Source of the DNA: Nocardioides deserti
Lineage (GTDB): Bacteria > Actinomycetota > Actinomycetes > Propionibacteriales > Nocardioidaceae
DNA length: 64,000 nucleotides
Direction: 5' to 3'
Assembly (NCBI RefSeq): GCF_014266025.1
Contig: NZ_JACMYC010000013.1
Coordinates: 20,649-84,648, forward strand
Below the pieces are notes generated by a model that saw nothing but the letters and a program-made list of their open reading frames with translations, had not been told where the DNA came from and searched no databases. Positions 16,986 to 25,023 of this stretch are shown here, in pieces. The translations under genes and the position numbers were made by a program. Within the stretch, counting starts at the first letter, position 1. Every line of letters starts with the position of its first letter.

Positions 16986-18480
16986 ACTCCGCGGGGTCGA
17001 CCATGGAGGCGTCGACGACGAACGGCGCCATGCTGCGCCGCAGGAACAGCACCTTCCAGCCCCGCGAGCCCGGCTCGCCCACGACCTCGATCGGCGTGTA
17101 GCGGCTGCGCAGGTCGAAGACGAACCGTCCGCCGCCGCGCAGCACCTCCAGCTGCCCGGCGGTCACCGACATCCGGGTCACGGCCGACCCGGCCCGGACC
17201 GCCCAGACGACCAGCGTGAGGACGGCGAGCGTGCCGGCGAGGCCGAGGTTGAAGGTCGTCTGGTCCTGGTAGGCGAGGTACGCCGCCCCGGCCGTCGCCA
17301 CGAGCGCCGCGAGGAGGAGCACGCCGACCAGGCGACGCGCGCCCGTGCGGGGTGCGAAGACGTGGTTGGTCGAGGCGTCCGTGGTGGTCGTCGTCGCCGG
17401 CGCCCCGGGAACGGCCTCGGGGACGGCCTCGGGGACGGCCTCGGGGACGCTCTCGGGGACGGCCGTGCTCGGCCGGCGACCGGTGAGGGTGGCGACCATG
17501 GCGCTGGCGGCGTCCGGAGCGGTCGCCGGCGTCCGCGGGCGGACGGGATCGGCCTCGCGCCGGGACTCCTCCGTCTGCTGGGCCTGCCTGGCTCGCTCGG
17601 CCTCCTCGGCCTGCGCGGCCCGGCGACCCTCCTCGGCGAGACGCTCGGCCTCGGCGGCCTCCGCTCGCCGCGCCTCCTCCGCCTGACGTGCGGCCTCGGC
17701 CCGGGCCGCGAGCCGCGCCTCGGCCCCCAGCCGGGCCTCCTCGGCGATCCGCTCCTGCTCGGCCTTCCGGGCGGCCTCGTCCCGCCGGGCCTCCTCGGCG
17801 ATCCGCTCCTGCTCGGCCTTCCGGGCGGCCTCGTCCCGCCGGGCCTCCTCGGCCAGCGCGGCCGCGAGCCGGGCCTCGGCCTCGCGGCGGGCCTCCTCGG
17901 CGGCACGGGCCTCCTCGGCGGCGCGCGCTCCCTCGGCGGCACGGGCGGCCTCGACCTGGGCGGCGAGCCGGGCCTCGGCGGCGAGCCGCGCCTCCTCGGC
18001 GAGCCGCGCCTCCTCCGCGACACGTCCCTGCTCGACCCGTGCTTCCTCCGCCGCGACCGGATCGGGCGGGGTCAGGTCGGGGAGCGGCTCGGGACCCGGG
18101 TCCGGCCGCCGCGACCGCAGCCGGGAGAGCCGGGACGCAGGCTTCTGGTTCTTCTTGCGGGCCGACGGGATGATCACCGGCTCGAAGTCGAGCTGGAGCT
18201 GGTCGCGTGCTGCCGCGGGCGCCGTCGCGGGCGGGACCGCCTCGACCGCCGGAGGCTCCAGTGACTGATGGGGGAGCGGGTCGCCCTCCGCGGGAGCGAC
18301 GTCGGCCGGCTCGGCAGCCGCGTCGCCCGGCTCCGGAGCCGGCTCCTCGGCGGGCGGTGCGGGGTCGGGCGGTGCGGGGTCGGCGGCGGCCGCGCGCTCC
18401 GGCGTACGGGCTCCGCCGGCCTGCTCGCGGTGCGTCAGCCACCGGTCGAACAGGTCGCCCGGGTCCTCCTTGTCCGCCAT
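16933..18480 (-). CDS. Ala/Glu/Arg-rich coiled-coil membrane protein with C-terminal PH-like domain
   Basis: From ATG 18480 the protein has 515 aa; an ATG three codons earlier is possible. The N-terminal 135 residues are acidic and Pro/Ala-rich. A long helical, heptad-rich segment (about 145-325) is built almost only from A, E, R and Q, including an exact duplication of 18 residues. A PEAVPEAV repeat precedes two membrane helices (about 390-440). The C-terminal 70 residues look like a bacterial PH-type domain (GGGRFVFDLRSRYTPIEV). No enzyme motif is present. The architecture suggests a structural or scaffolding role at the membrane; I do not recognise a named family. Confidence 0.75.
   Translation of the reverse strand: MADKEDPGDLFDRWLTHREQAGGARTPERAAAADPAPPDPAPPAEEPAPEPGDAAAEPADVAPAEGDPLPHQSLEPPAVEAVPPATAPAAARDQLQLDFEPVIIPSARKKNQKPASRLSRLRSRRPDPGPEPLPDLTPPDPVAAEEARVEQGRVAEEARLAEEARLAAEARLAAQVEAARAAEGARAAEEARAAEEARREAEARLAAALAEEARRDEAARKAEQERIAEEARRDEAARKAEQERIAEEARLGAEARLAARAEAARQAEEARRAEAAEAERLAEEGRRAAQAEEAERARQAQQTEESRREADPVRPRTPATAPDAASAMVATLTGRRPSTAVPESVPEAVPEAVPEAVPGAPATTTTTDASTNHVFAPRTGARRLVGVLLLAALVATAGAAYLAYQDQTTFNLGLAGTLAVLTLVVWAVRAGSAVTRMSVTAGQLEVLRGGGRFVFDLRSRYTPIEVVGEPGSRGWKVLFLRRSMAPFVVDASMVDPAEFMRVLRQHRPDASAPQT
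17734..17841 (-). repeat. Exact 54-bp tandem duplication in the coiled-coil gene
   Basis: Two adjacent, identical 54-base copies (17734-17787 and 17788-17841) encode the same 18-residue helical unit containing DEAARKAEQERIAEE. The identity at DNA level, including third positions, indicates a recent duplication or gene conversion. Confidence 0.8.
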
Positions 18481-18546
18481 GCCTCCCAAACTACGCGCGC
18501 GGACGGGCGTTACGCCGGGGTACCGCCGGACCGGTCGCGGTCTGGA

Positions 18547-19341
18547 TCAGCGGTTGCGCCACTGGGGCGCGCGCTTCTCGGCGAAGGCCCGCGCGCCCTC
18601 CTGGGCGTCCTCGGAGGCGAAGACCGGGCCCAGGATGGCCGACTGGCGGTCCCAGACGTCGGTGGAGGACCAGTCCGCCTGCTCGGCGAGGATCCGCTTG
18701 GTGGCGGCCATCGCGAGCGGGCCGTTGGCGGTCATCCGCGCAGCCAGCTCCAGCGCCGCCTCGAGCGCGCCGCCGGGCTCGGTGAGCCGGTTGACCAGGC
18801 CGTACCGCTCGGCCTGCTCCGCGGTCATCGGATCGCCGGTGAGCGCGAGCTCGTTGGCCACGTTCTGCGGGATCTTGCGCGGCAGCCGCACCAGCCCGCC
18901 GGCGCCCGCGACCAGGCCGCGCTTGACCTCGGGGATGCCGAGCTTCGCGTCGCGGGAGGCGACGACCACGTCGCACGCCAGGACGACCTCGCAGCCGCCG
19001 GCGAGCGCCCAGCCCTCGACCGCGGCGACCAGCGGCTTGGCGGGCGGTCTGGTGGTGAGGCCGGCGAGGCCGCGGCCGCCGGCCATGACGTCCTCGCCGG
19101 TGAGGAACGCCTTGAGGTCCATGCCGGCGCAGAACGTCCCGCCCGCACCGGTGATCACACCGACCGACAGGCCGTCGTCGGCGTCCAGCTCGTCCATCGC
19201 GGCGGCGACGGCGGCCGAGACCTCGGCGTTGACGGCGTTCTTGGCGTGCGGTCGGTTCAGGGTGACGACGAGGACGCGGTCGCGGCGCTCGACGAGGACG
19301 ACGGGCTCGACGGGCTCGACGGGCGCGGTGGGGTCGCTCAT
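18547..19341 (-). CDS. Enoyl-CoA hydratase/isomerase (crotonase) family protein
   Basis: 264 aa from ATG 19341. Crotonase features in order: RPHAKNAV near 30, the oxyanion-hole segment GTFCAGMDLKAF (about 69-80), VEGWALAGGCEVVLACD (about 109-125) with the second oxyanion Gly, and GIPEVKRGLVAGAGG with a catalytic Glu position. It acts on CoA thioesters in the cytoplasm, most likely hydration of enoyl-CoA in fatty acid or aromatic acid breakdown. The specific substrate is not evident. It starts five bases after the stop of the SGNH gene, on the same strand. Confidence 0.88.
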   Translation of the reverse strand: MSDPTAPVEPVEPVVLVERRDRVLVVTLNRPHAKNAVNAEVSAAVAAAMDELDADDGLSVGVITGAGGTFCAGMDLKAFLTGEDVMAGGRGLAGLTTRPPAKPLVAAVEGWALAGGCEVVLACDVVVASRDAKLGIPEVKRGLVAGAGGLVRLPRKIPQNVANELALTGDPMTAEQAERYGLVNRLTEPGGALEAALELAARMTANGPLAMAATKRILAEQADWSSTDVWDRQSAILGPVFASEDAQEGARAFAEKRAPQWRNR

Positions 19342-19346
19342 GGCGG

Positions 19347-20228
19347 TCACCCTGCCGTGGCCGGTGGGACGTGTCCAGCGTCCCGCCGGGAGGACGGCAG
19401 GCCGGGCGCGTGGTGGCCGTGCGGCAGGTGGTCGGCCAGGTCGAGCGCGACCAGCAGGCTCGGGAGCACGGCCTTCGCGGTCCGCTTGTAGCCCGCGCTG
19501 GACGGGTGGAAGCGGTCGACCGCGAACATCTCGTCGGGGCGGGTGACGAAGAACGGCCCGACGACGTCGGCCAGGGACACCGCCAGCGCGCCGTGCTCGA
19601 GCGCGACCTCGCGCTGCGCCGCGGCGAGCTGTCGGGAGGCCACGCGGGCCAGGGTGCGCAGCGGCTGCGGGAGGACCCCGAGCGCGCCGAGGTCGGGGCA
19701 GGTGCCGACGACGACCGGGACGCCGAGGGCGCCCAGCGTCTCGAGTGCCTCGGCCAGGTGCCGCCGGGACTCGCCGACCCGCACCCGGTGGGTGACGTCG
19801 TTGCCGCCGACCACGACGACCGCCACGTCGGGCCGGTATCCGCCGGGCAGCCCGGCGAGCTGGGCGCGGAGCATCGAGGACTCCGCGCCCACCACCGCGG
19901 CGGTGTGCAGCCGGACCGCGCGGTCGGACACCTTGGCCAGCCGCTTGGCCAGCTGCGCGCCGAACGTCCCGCCGGGGGAGTCCGCGCCGAGGCCGGCCGC
20001 GATGGAGTCGCCGAGGACGAGCAGGTCGAGGGGGTCGCCGTACGAGCGCTTCCAGACCCGGTCGGCCCGGTGGGCGTCCTCGCCGAGCGGCTTGCCGACG
20101 ACGGCGCGCACGGCCGAGGCCTGGCGCAGCAGCACACCCCGCCCGGCGAGCAGCCCGCCCAGCACCACCGCGCCACCGCCGCCCACGAACCACCGACCCC
20201 GCACGCCCCCACTCCAGCCCGCCCGCAC
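19347..20228 (-). CDS. SGNH/GDSL-type hydrolase, membrane-anchored or exported
   Basis: From GTG 20228 the protein has 293 aa; GTG 20204 is an alternative. An N-terminal hydrophobic segment (WFVGGGGAVVLGGLLAG) predicts a signal or anchor. SGNH blocks are complete: block I VLGDSIAAGLGAD with the nucleophile Ser, block III GGNDV, and block V DRFHPSSAGY with catalytic Asp and His. Such esterases deacylate or deacetylate glycans and lipids outside the membrane. It lies five bases upstream of the crotonase gene and divergent from an envelope mannosyltransferase. Confidence 0.85.
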   Translation of the reverse strand: MRAGWSGGVRGRWFVGGGGAVVLGGLLAGRGVLLRQASAVRAVVGKPLGEDAHRADRVWKRSYGDPLDLLVLGDSIAAGLGADSPGGTFGAQLAKRLAKVSDRAVRLHTAAVVGAESSMLRAQLAGLPGGYRPDVAVVVVGGNDVTHRVRVGESRRHLAEALETLGALGVPVVVGTCPDLGALGVLPQPLRTLARVASRQLAAAQREVALEHGALAVSLADVVGPFFVTRPDEMFAVDRFHPSSAGYKRTAKAVLPSLLVALDLADHLPHGHHAPGLPSSRRDAGHVPPATAG

Positions 20229-20361
20229 GGCCGGCGGGTGACGGCTGGACGACGCTCGGATGACGGCGGGGGCACGGCACCGGAACGGGCCGCGGAGCGT
20301 TGGGCGGGCGTTCACGGACAGGTCGCCGGCCGGTGCCCGGGACTGCCTAGCGTCCGGGAGC

Positions 20362-21774
20362 GTGATCGCGCGTGGGTTGCTCGGGTCGGTGCTGGTCCTG
20401 CTCGGCGGCCTGGTCGTCTCCGTGCTGCCCGCCGCGAGCCCGCTCGACGACCTGCCGCTGCGCCACCACACCCCGGGCCGGCTGGTGGGCCTGGTCGTGG
20501 TGGTGGGCGGGCTCGGCCTGCTGGGCTGGGCGTGGCTCGAGCTGCTACGGGCGGTACGCCGTGGGGCCGGCGGGATGTTGCTGGTGCACCGCGCCGCGGC
20601 GAGCTGGTCGCTGCCGCTGCTGCTCGCGCCGCCGATGTTCAGCCGCGACGGCTGGAGCTACGCGGCCCAGGGCGTGATGGCGCGCGTCGGCGTCTCGCCG
20701 TACGAGCACGGCCCCTCGGTGCTGCCCGGCGCGGTCGTGGAGCCGGTGGACCCGATGTGGCTGGACACCACGACGCCGTACGGCCCGCTCCCGCTGGCGT
20801 GGGGCGCGCTCGCCGCGGGCTTCACGCGCGAGCCGTGGGACCTGGTCGTCGCCCATCGCCTCCTCGCGCTGGTGGGTCTGGCGCTGCTGGCGTGGGCGGT
20901 CCCGCGGCTGGCTGCAGCGGCGGGCGGCGACCCGGTCCGGGCCGCCGCGGTGGTGCTGCCTGGGCCGCTCGTGGTCGCGCACGGGGTGGCAGGCCTGCAC
21001 AACGACCTGCTCATGGTCGGCCTGGCGGCGGTGGCGCTCGTCCTGGCGGTCGAGGGCCACTGGGCGCTGGGCGCGGGCGTCGGCGGGGCCGCCGCGGCGG
21101 TCAAGCTGCCGGGCGGGCTGGTGTGCGTCGCCATCGCCCTCGTGTCCCTCCCGGCCGGCGCGGCGGTGGTCGACCGCCTGCGCCGGCTCGCCGCGGTGGG
21201 CGGGGTGTCGGTCGGCGTGCTGGTCGGCTGCGGCGTCGCGACGGGACTGGGCATCGGCTGGGTCCACGCCCTCTCCGTCCCGGGAGTGGTGCACACGCCG
21301 CTCTCGCTGACCACGCAGGTCGGCCGGGCCATCGCGTGGGCCCAGGAGGCGGGCGGCCTGCCCGGTCCGGACCCCGTCGAGATGGTGCGGACGGCCGGGA
21401 CCCTGCTCGCGCTCGGCTACGTCGCGTGGTGCGCCCTGCGGGAGCCCACCGGCGCTCCGGCGGCCGCCGTGCGGGTGGCCGGGCTCACCGCCCTGGCGGC
21501 CGTCGTGCTGGGACCGGTGGTGCACCACTGGTACGCGCTGTGGGCGGTGCCGTTCCTGGCGGCGACCCGGCTCGGGCCCCGGGCCTCTGGGGCCCTGGTC
21601 GGGCTGGTCGGCCTGGGTGGGCTGGTCGCGCCGCTGGACTCCAGCCTACGGGCGCGCGGCACCGACATCGTGGTGGCGGTGCTACTGGTCGTCGGCGTGG
21701 CGGTCACGCAGGCCGTCGGTCACCGGCGGGCGCTCGCCACCGCGCCGGAGCAGCGGGAGCGGGCGCTCCGCTGA
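20362..21774 (+). CDS. Polyprenol-phosphomannose-dependent alpha-(1->6)-mannosyltransferase, MptA/MptB-like (GT-C)
   Basis: 470 aa from GTG 20362, with about 12-13 hydrophobic helices. The GT-C signature is in an extracytoplasmic loop: FSRDGWSYAAQG with the catalytic Asp, followed by SPYEHGP. A GLHNDLLMVGL motif in a later helix is typical for actinobacterial mannosyltransferases of lipomannan synthesis. It would transfer mannose from a polyprenyl-phosphate donor on the outer face of the membrane. Two cytoplasmic GT4 genes converge on it and could supply earlier steps. Its last 71 bases overlap the end of the convergent gene. Confidence 0.78.
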   Translation: MIARGLLGSVLVLLGGLVVSVLPAASPLDDLPLRHHTPGRLVGLVVVVGGLGLLGWAWLELLRAVRRGAGGMLLVHRAAASWSLPLLLAPPMFSRDGWSYAAQGVMARVGVSPYEHGPSVLPGAVVEPVDPMWLDTTTPYGPLPLAWGALAAGFTREPWDLVVAHRLLALVGLALLAWAVPRLAAAAGGDPVRAAAVVLPGPLVVAHGVAGLHNDLLMVGLAAVALVLAVEGHWALGAGVGGAAAAVKLPGGLVCVAIALVSLPAGAAVVDRLRRLAAVGGVSVGVLVGCGVATGLGIGWVHALSVPGVVHTPLSLTTQVGRAIAWAQEAGGLPGPDPVEMVRTAGTLLALGYVAWCALREPTGAPAAAVRVAGLTALAAVVLGPVVHHWYALWAVPFLAATRLGPRASGALVGLVGLGGLVAPLDSSLRARGTDIVVAVLLVVGVAVTQAVGHRRALATAPEQRERALR

Positions 21775-22855
21775 GGGCGAGGTCGTGGACCTCGAGCATC
21801 CCCTCGACGGCCCTCGACCACGGGTACTCCTCGGCGCGCCGGCGCGCCGCCCTGCGCCGCAGGTCCATGTCGCGTGCGGCGACCTCGAGCACCGCGTCGG
21901 CCAGCCGGTCGGGGCTCGCGGGCGCCCAGGCCCCGCACGCCCCGTCGACGAGCTCGCGGCCGCCACCCTCGTCCGCGGTCACCACAGGCGTGCCGCAGGC
22001 CAGCGCCTCGAGGACCGAGAGGCCGAACGTCTCGCCCGGGCACACCGACAGCGACACGTCGGCCCGTGCCAGGCGCTCGGCGAGCCGCTCCCGGCCGGCG
22101 AGGTGCCCGTGGAAGGTCACGGGCGCGTCCTCCGCGAGGGTCTCCAGCTCCGACCGGTGCGGACCGTCGCCGTACACGTCGAGCTGCACGGGGACGCCGC
22201 GCCGGTGCAGCGCGACCGCCGTCGCGACCGCCAGGTGCGGGCTCTTCTCCCGGGAGAGCCGCCCCGCGTGCACGAGCCGCAGCGGCCCGGCCGACCGGTC
22301 CGGACCTCGCCGCGGGTGGAATGTCGCCAGGTCCACGCCGAGGGGGACGCGGTGCAGCGGGGTGCCGGTGGCGGCGGCCAGGGCCCGCAGCTCGTCGCGG
22401 GCGTAGCGCGAGGTGACGACGACCCGGTCGTGGCGTCGCAGCACCGCCCGGTTCCAGGCCGTCGTCGGCACGGGCAGGCCGGTCCGTAGGGAGAGCATCG
22501 CGTCGAGCCGCTCGTGGGAGAGCAGCACCGAGGGCACGCCGGACCGGCGCGCCCACCGGGTGACCGGCAGCAGCGTCGACTTGTCGGACACCTCGACCGA
22601 GGTCGGTCCGAACCGGCGCAGCGGCTCGATCGCCCGCCACGGCTCGACGAGCAGCCGGTAGCCGCCGCCGACCCGCGGCGCCCGCAGCTGGACCACGTCG
22701 CCGGACGCGGTCTCGAGGTAGCGGTCCTCGGGTCCGGGCACGACCAGCAGCCGGGCGACCCCGGCGGCGACGTACCCCTCGCCGAGGGCGGCGAGGGTCG
22801 TCCGGATGCCGCCGGAGGTCGGACCGACGAAGTTGGCCAGCTGGGCGATGCGCAC
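21704..22855 (-). CDS. GT4-family glycosyltransferase (second gene of pair)
   Basis: 383 aa from GTG 22855. The N-terminal domain has the Gly-rich GPTSGGIRTTLAAL acceptor loop, and the C-terminal GT-B domain has LVHAGRLSREKSPHLAV and the donor-site motif PGETFGLSVLEALACGTPVV (E-x7-E). The latter binds a nucleotide sugar, GDP-mannose being a common donor in this subgroup. The start codon lies one base after the upstream gene's stop (TGAGGTG), indicating translational coupling. Together they resemble MgtA/PimB-like enzymes of glycolipid synthesis. The C-terminus runs 71 bases into the convergent mannosyltransferase gene. Confidence 0.85.
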   Translation of the reverse strand: MRIAQLANFVGPTSGGIRTTLAALGEGYVAAGVARLLVVPGPEDRYLETASGDVVQLRAPRVGGGYRLLVEPWRAIEPLRRFGPTSVEVSDKSTLLPVTRWARRSGVPSVLLSHERLDAMLSLRTGLPVPTTAWNRAVLRRHDRVVVTSRYARDELRALAAATGTPLHRVPLGVDLATFHPRRGPDRSAGPLRLVHAGRLSREKSPHLAVATAVALHRRGVPVQLDVYGDGPHRSELETLAEDAPVTFHGHLAGRERLAERLARADVSLSVCPGETFGLSVLEALACGTPVVTADEGGGRELVDGACGAWAPASPDRLADAVLEVAARDMDLRRRAARRRAEEYPWSRAVEGMLEVHDLALSGAPAPAAPARWRAPAGDRRPA

Positions 22856-22856
22856 C

Positions 22857-23972
22857 TCAGGCCGCGAGCCGCTCGGAGGGCCCGCCGAGCACCGCCGTGT
22901 AGTGACCGAGGAGCTCGTCGACCACGCCGGCCCAGCTCCGGCCGGCGACCGCCAGCTGTCCGCCCCGGGCCATCCGGGCGCGGGCGAGCGGGTCGGTGAC
23001 GAGGGCGGCGACGGCACCGCGGAGCGCCTGCGGCTGCGTGACGTCGTACAGGCTGCCCGTTCGGCCCGGCGACACGAGGTCGAGGGGGCCGCCGGCGGCC
23101 GGTGCGACGACCGCGACGCCGCTGGCCTGGGCCTCCTGGACGGTCTGGCAGAACGTCTCGGCCTCGCCGGTGTGGACGAAGACGTCGAGCGAGGCGAACG
23201 CCCGGGCCAGGGCCGGGCCGCGCAGCATCCCGGTGAACGTCGCCGCCGGCAGACGCTCCTGCAGCCATCCGCGCTCCGGTCCGTCGCCGACGACCACGAG
23301 GTGCACGCCGGGGACGTCGGCGAGCTCGAGGAGGCGACGCACCTGCTTCTCCTGCGCCAGCCGCCCGACGTAGCCGACCACGACGTGCCCGGGCTCGGTC
23401 CACGACGCCCGCAGCGCCGGGTCGCGGTGCCCGGGATCGAAGAGGTCGAGGTCCACGCCGCGGCGCCACAGGTGGAGGTCGGGGACGCCCTGGGCGGCGA
23501 GCTGGTCCCACGACGCGGACGAGGGCACCAACGTCCGGTCGGCGCGCCGGTGCAGCCGCGCCACCCAGCGGTCGATGAGGCGGTCGGCCGGCAGGCCGTA
23601 CTGGCGGGCGAAGCCGGCGACGTCGGTCTGGTAGACCGCCACCACCGGGACCGCCAGGTGCCTCGCCGCGCGCAGCCCCACCGCGCCGAGCGCGATCGGC
23701 GACGCCAGGTGGACGACGTCGGGCCGGAACCGGTCGAGCGCCCGGTGGACGACCGGGTCGGGGAGGCCGAGGGGGAAGGACCGGTAGCCGGGCAGCGCCA
23801 GCGACCGCACGCGCACCACCTCGGCGCCGGCGTACGCCGTCGGGCCGGCGCCCGGCGCGACCACGAGCACCTGGTGGCCCGTCGCCGTCAGCCGGTCGAC
23901 CACGTGCCGCACGGTGCCGGCGACCCCGTTGACCTGGGGGAGGAAGGACTCGGTCACGATGGCAACGCGCAT
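22857..23972 (-). CDS. GT4-family glycosyltransferase, GDP-mannose-dependent alpha-mannosyltransferase-like
   Basis: 371 aa from ATG 23972. It opens with VTESFLPQVNGVAGTV, the N-terminal strand-loop typical of MgtA-type diacylglycerol mannosyltransferases. It has VYQTDVAGFARQYG mid-domain, VGYVGRLAQEKQVRRL at the donor site, and GEAETFCQTVQEAQASGVAVV as the E-x7-E motif, with the conserved Phe of GT4. The cytoplasmic enzyme would add mannose to a lipid acceptor. It is the first gene of a two-gene operon with the coupled GT4 gene that follows. Confidence 0.87.
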   Translation of the reverse strand: MRVAIVTESFLPQVNGVAGTVRHVVDRLTATGHQVLVVAPGAGPTAYAGAEVVRVRSLALPGYRSFPLGLPDPVVHRALDRFRPDVVHLASPIALGAVGLRAARHLAVPVVAVYQTDVAGFARQYGLPADRLIDRWVARLHRRADRTLVPSSASWDQLAAQGVPDLHLWRRGVDLDLFDPGHRDPALRASWTEPGHVVVGYVGRLAQEKQVRRLLELADVPGVHLVVVGDGPERGWLQERLPAATFTGMLRGPALARAFASLDVFVHTGEAETFCQTVQEAQASGVAVVAPAAGGPLDLVSPGRTGSLYDVTQPQALRGAVAALVTDPLARARMARGGQLAVAGRSWAGVVDELLGHYTAVLGGPSERLAA

Positions 23973-24063
23973 GGTTCGACGGTCCCGGGACCGGATGAAC
24001 CACGCGTGGCCCGGACGTGATCGTTCGCTGCGTGCCGGGCGAACCGTCGGGTACCGGCCCGGC

Positions 24064-24276
24064 ATGACCAACCAGCCTGACGAGTCCACCCAGAAGCAGA
24101 CCGGGCACCTGGACGACGCGGCCGAGGCCGCCCAGGAGTCCTCGACCACCGACGGCCCGGCCGCGGCCGGCGACTACGACCCGGCGCAGGGATCCCCGGG
24201 CGGCGGGCACCCGGTGGGCGAGTCGTTCCCCGAGGAGTCCGCGAAGAGCGGCGAGGAGGGACACCCGCGCAGCTGA
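24064..24276 (+). CDS. Small acidic, disordered hypothetical protein
   Basis: 70 aa from ATG 24064. It is rich in Glu, Asp, Ser, Gly and Gln, with no hydrophobic core, membrane helix or cysteine, so probably unstructured. It is divergent from the mannosyltransferase operon, 91 bases away. I do not recognise the family. Similar short acidic proteins are common in actinobacteria and sometimes stress-induced, but nothing here shows a function. Upstream bases include GGTACCGGCCC but no clear promoter. Confidence 0.5.
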   Translation: MTNQPDESTQKQTGHLDDAAEAAQESSTTDGPAAAGDYDPAQGSPGGGHPVGESFPEESAKSGEEGHPRS

Positions 24277-24470
24277 GTGGGCGTCCCGACGCGGCCCCGA
24301 CGAGCGGGTCGTCCGGTCGTGGCGCAGCACACGCCGTACGCCGGAACACCTCGCGCCCGCGCCCCGTTGTGATCCCCAGCCGGTCCGTTCCATGCCCCCG
24401 GGCTCACCCCTTGCCGCTGCGAGCGGCCTCCCGCCGAGAGGCGGCTGTCGGGCCGGCGAGCAACAGCACG

Positions 24471-24507
24471 CAGCCACCCGCCGGGTAAGCCCCGGTTAGG
24501 GTGGCTG
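24471..24507 (-). terminator. Hairpin downstream of the small membrane-protein gene
   Basis: A 9-bp stem (24471-24479 with 24499-24507; CAGCCACCC/GGGTGGCTG) encloses a shorter inner inverted repeat. It begins 19 bases past the stop of the minus-strand gene ending at 24526 and is the likely transcript end. Confidence 0.45.
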
Positions 24508-24525
24508 TCGTGTTCCCGGCCCCGT

Positions 24526-24720
24526 TCAGGCGCGGGGCGCCGGGCCGGTCCCCGCCGGGGCCGGCGGCGGCATGCCCACGTCGGTCTGGCCGGGCGGGGT
24601 GCCCTGCATCTGCCAGGCGATGACCACCGCGGCCACCACCAGGGCGAGCACCACGAAGGCGATCACCGACCACCGCGTGGAGAAGCGCCGCCGCTCGCCG
24701 GACCTGTCGTGGACCTGCAT
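24526..24720 (-). CDS. Small single-pass membrane protein
   Basis: 64 aa from ATG 24720, preceded by GGAGG five bases upstream. A basic N-terminus (about 1-16, with ERRRFSTRW) leads into one membrane helix (about 17-38). A short Pro/Gly/Ala-rich tail follows, outside the membrane under the positive-inside rule. No conserved family is recognised. It faces a second small membrane-protein gene on the other strand, starts 63 bases apart. Confidence 0.6.
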   Translation of the reverse strand: MQVHDRSGERRRFSTRWSVIAFVVLALVVAAVVIAWQMQGTPPGQTDVGMPPPAPAGTGPAPRA

Positions 24721-24783
24721 CCCGTCCTCCGTCCGTCGTGGATCCGCTGCTCGTGCTCGTGCTGGTGGGGTACCCGGACTCGC

Positions 24784-24996
24784 ATGGACGCCTTCAGCGT
24801 GGCCCTGACGGTCGTCGCGATGCTCGCCGTCGCGGCGGCGATCCTGCTCTTCGAGCGCAAGCGCGCGCGGGGCATCGAGCGCGACCTCCGCGAGCAGGCC
24901 ACGCGGCGGGCCCGAGAGGACCAACCGGACAACCGGCGGGCCGACCACCCCCACAACCGGTCAGACGACCACCCCGGGGGGCCCGCGCCCGGGTGA
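24784..24996 (+). CDS. Small N-terminal-anchored membrane protein
   Basis: 70 aa from ATG 24784. An N-terminal membrane helix (about 4-24) is followed by a strongly charged cytoplasmic-type segment with alternating Arg, Glu and Asp, then a His/Asp/Pro-rich tail. It is divergent from another small membrane-protein gene. No family is recognised and the ribosome site is weak, so the call rests on the membrane segment and coding-like composition. Confidence 0.45.
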   Translation: MDAFSVALTVVAMLAVAAAILLFERKRARGIERDLREQATRRAREDQPDNRRADHPHNRSDDHPGGPAPG

Positions 24997-25023
24997 GGGG
25001 AGCGGGGCCGCGGGGGCTCGGGC

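Noticed and set aside
19371..22406. 1,011-residue open frame on the plus strand
   Set aside because: It spans three genes in other frames and both strands; the amino acid composition is dominated by Arg, Gly, Ala and Pro without domains.
24404..24673. 89-residue minus-strand open frame
   Set aside because: It overlaps the better-supported 64-aa membrane protein in another frame and has no ribosome site or domain.
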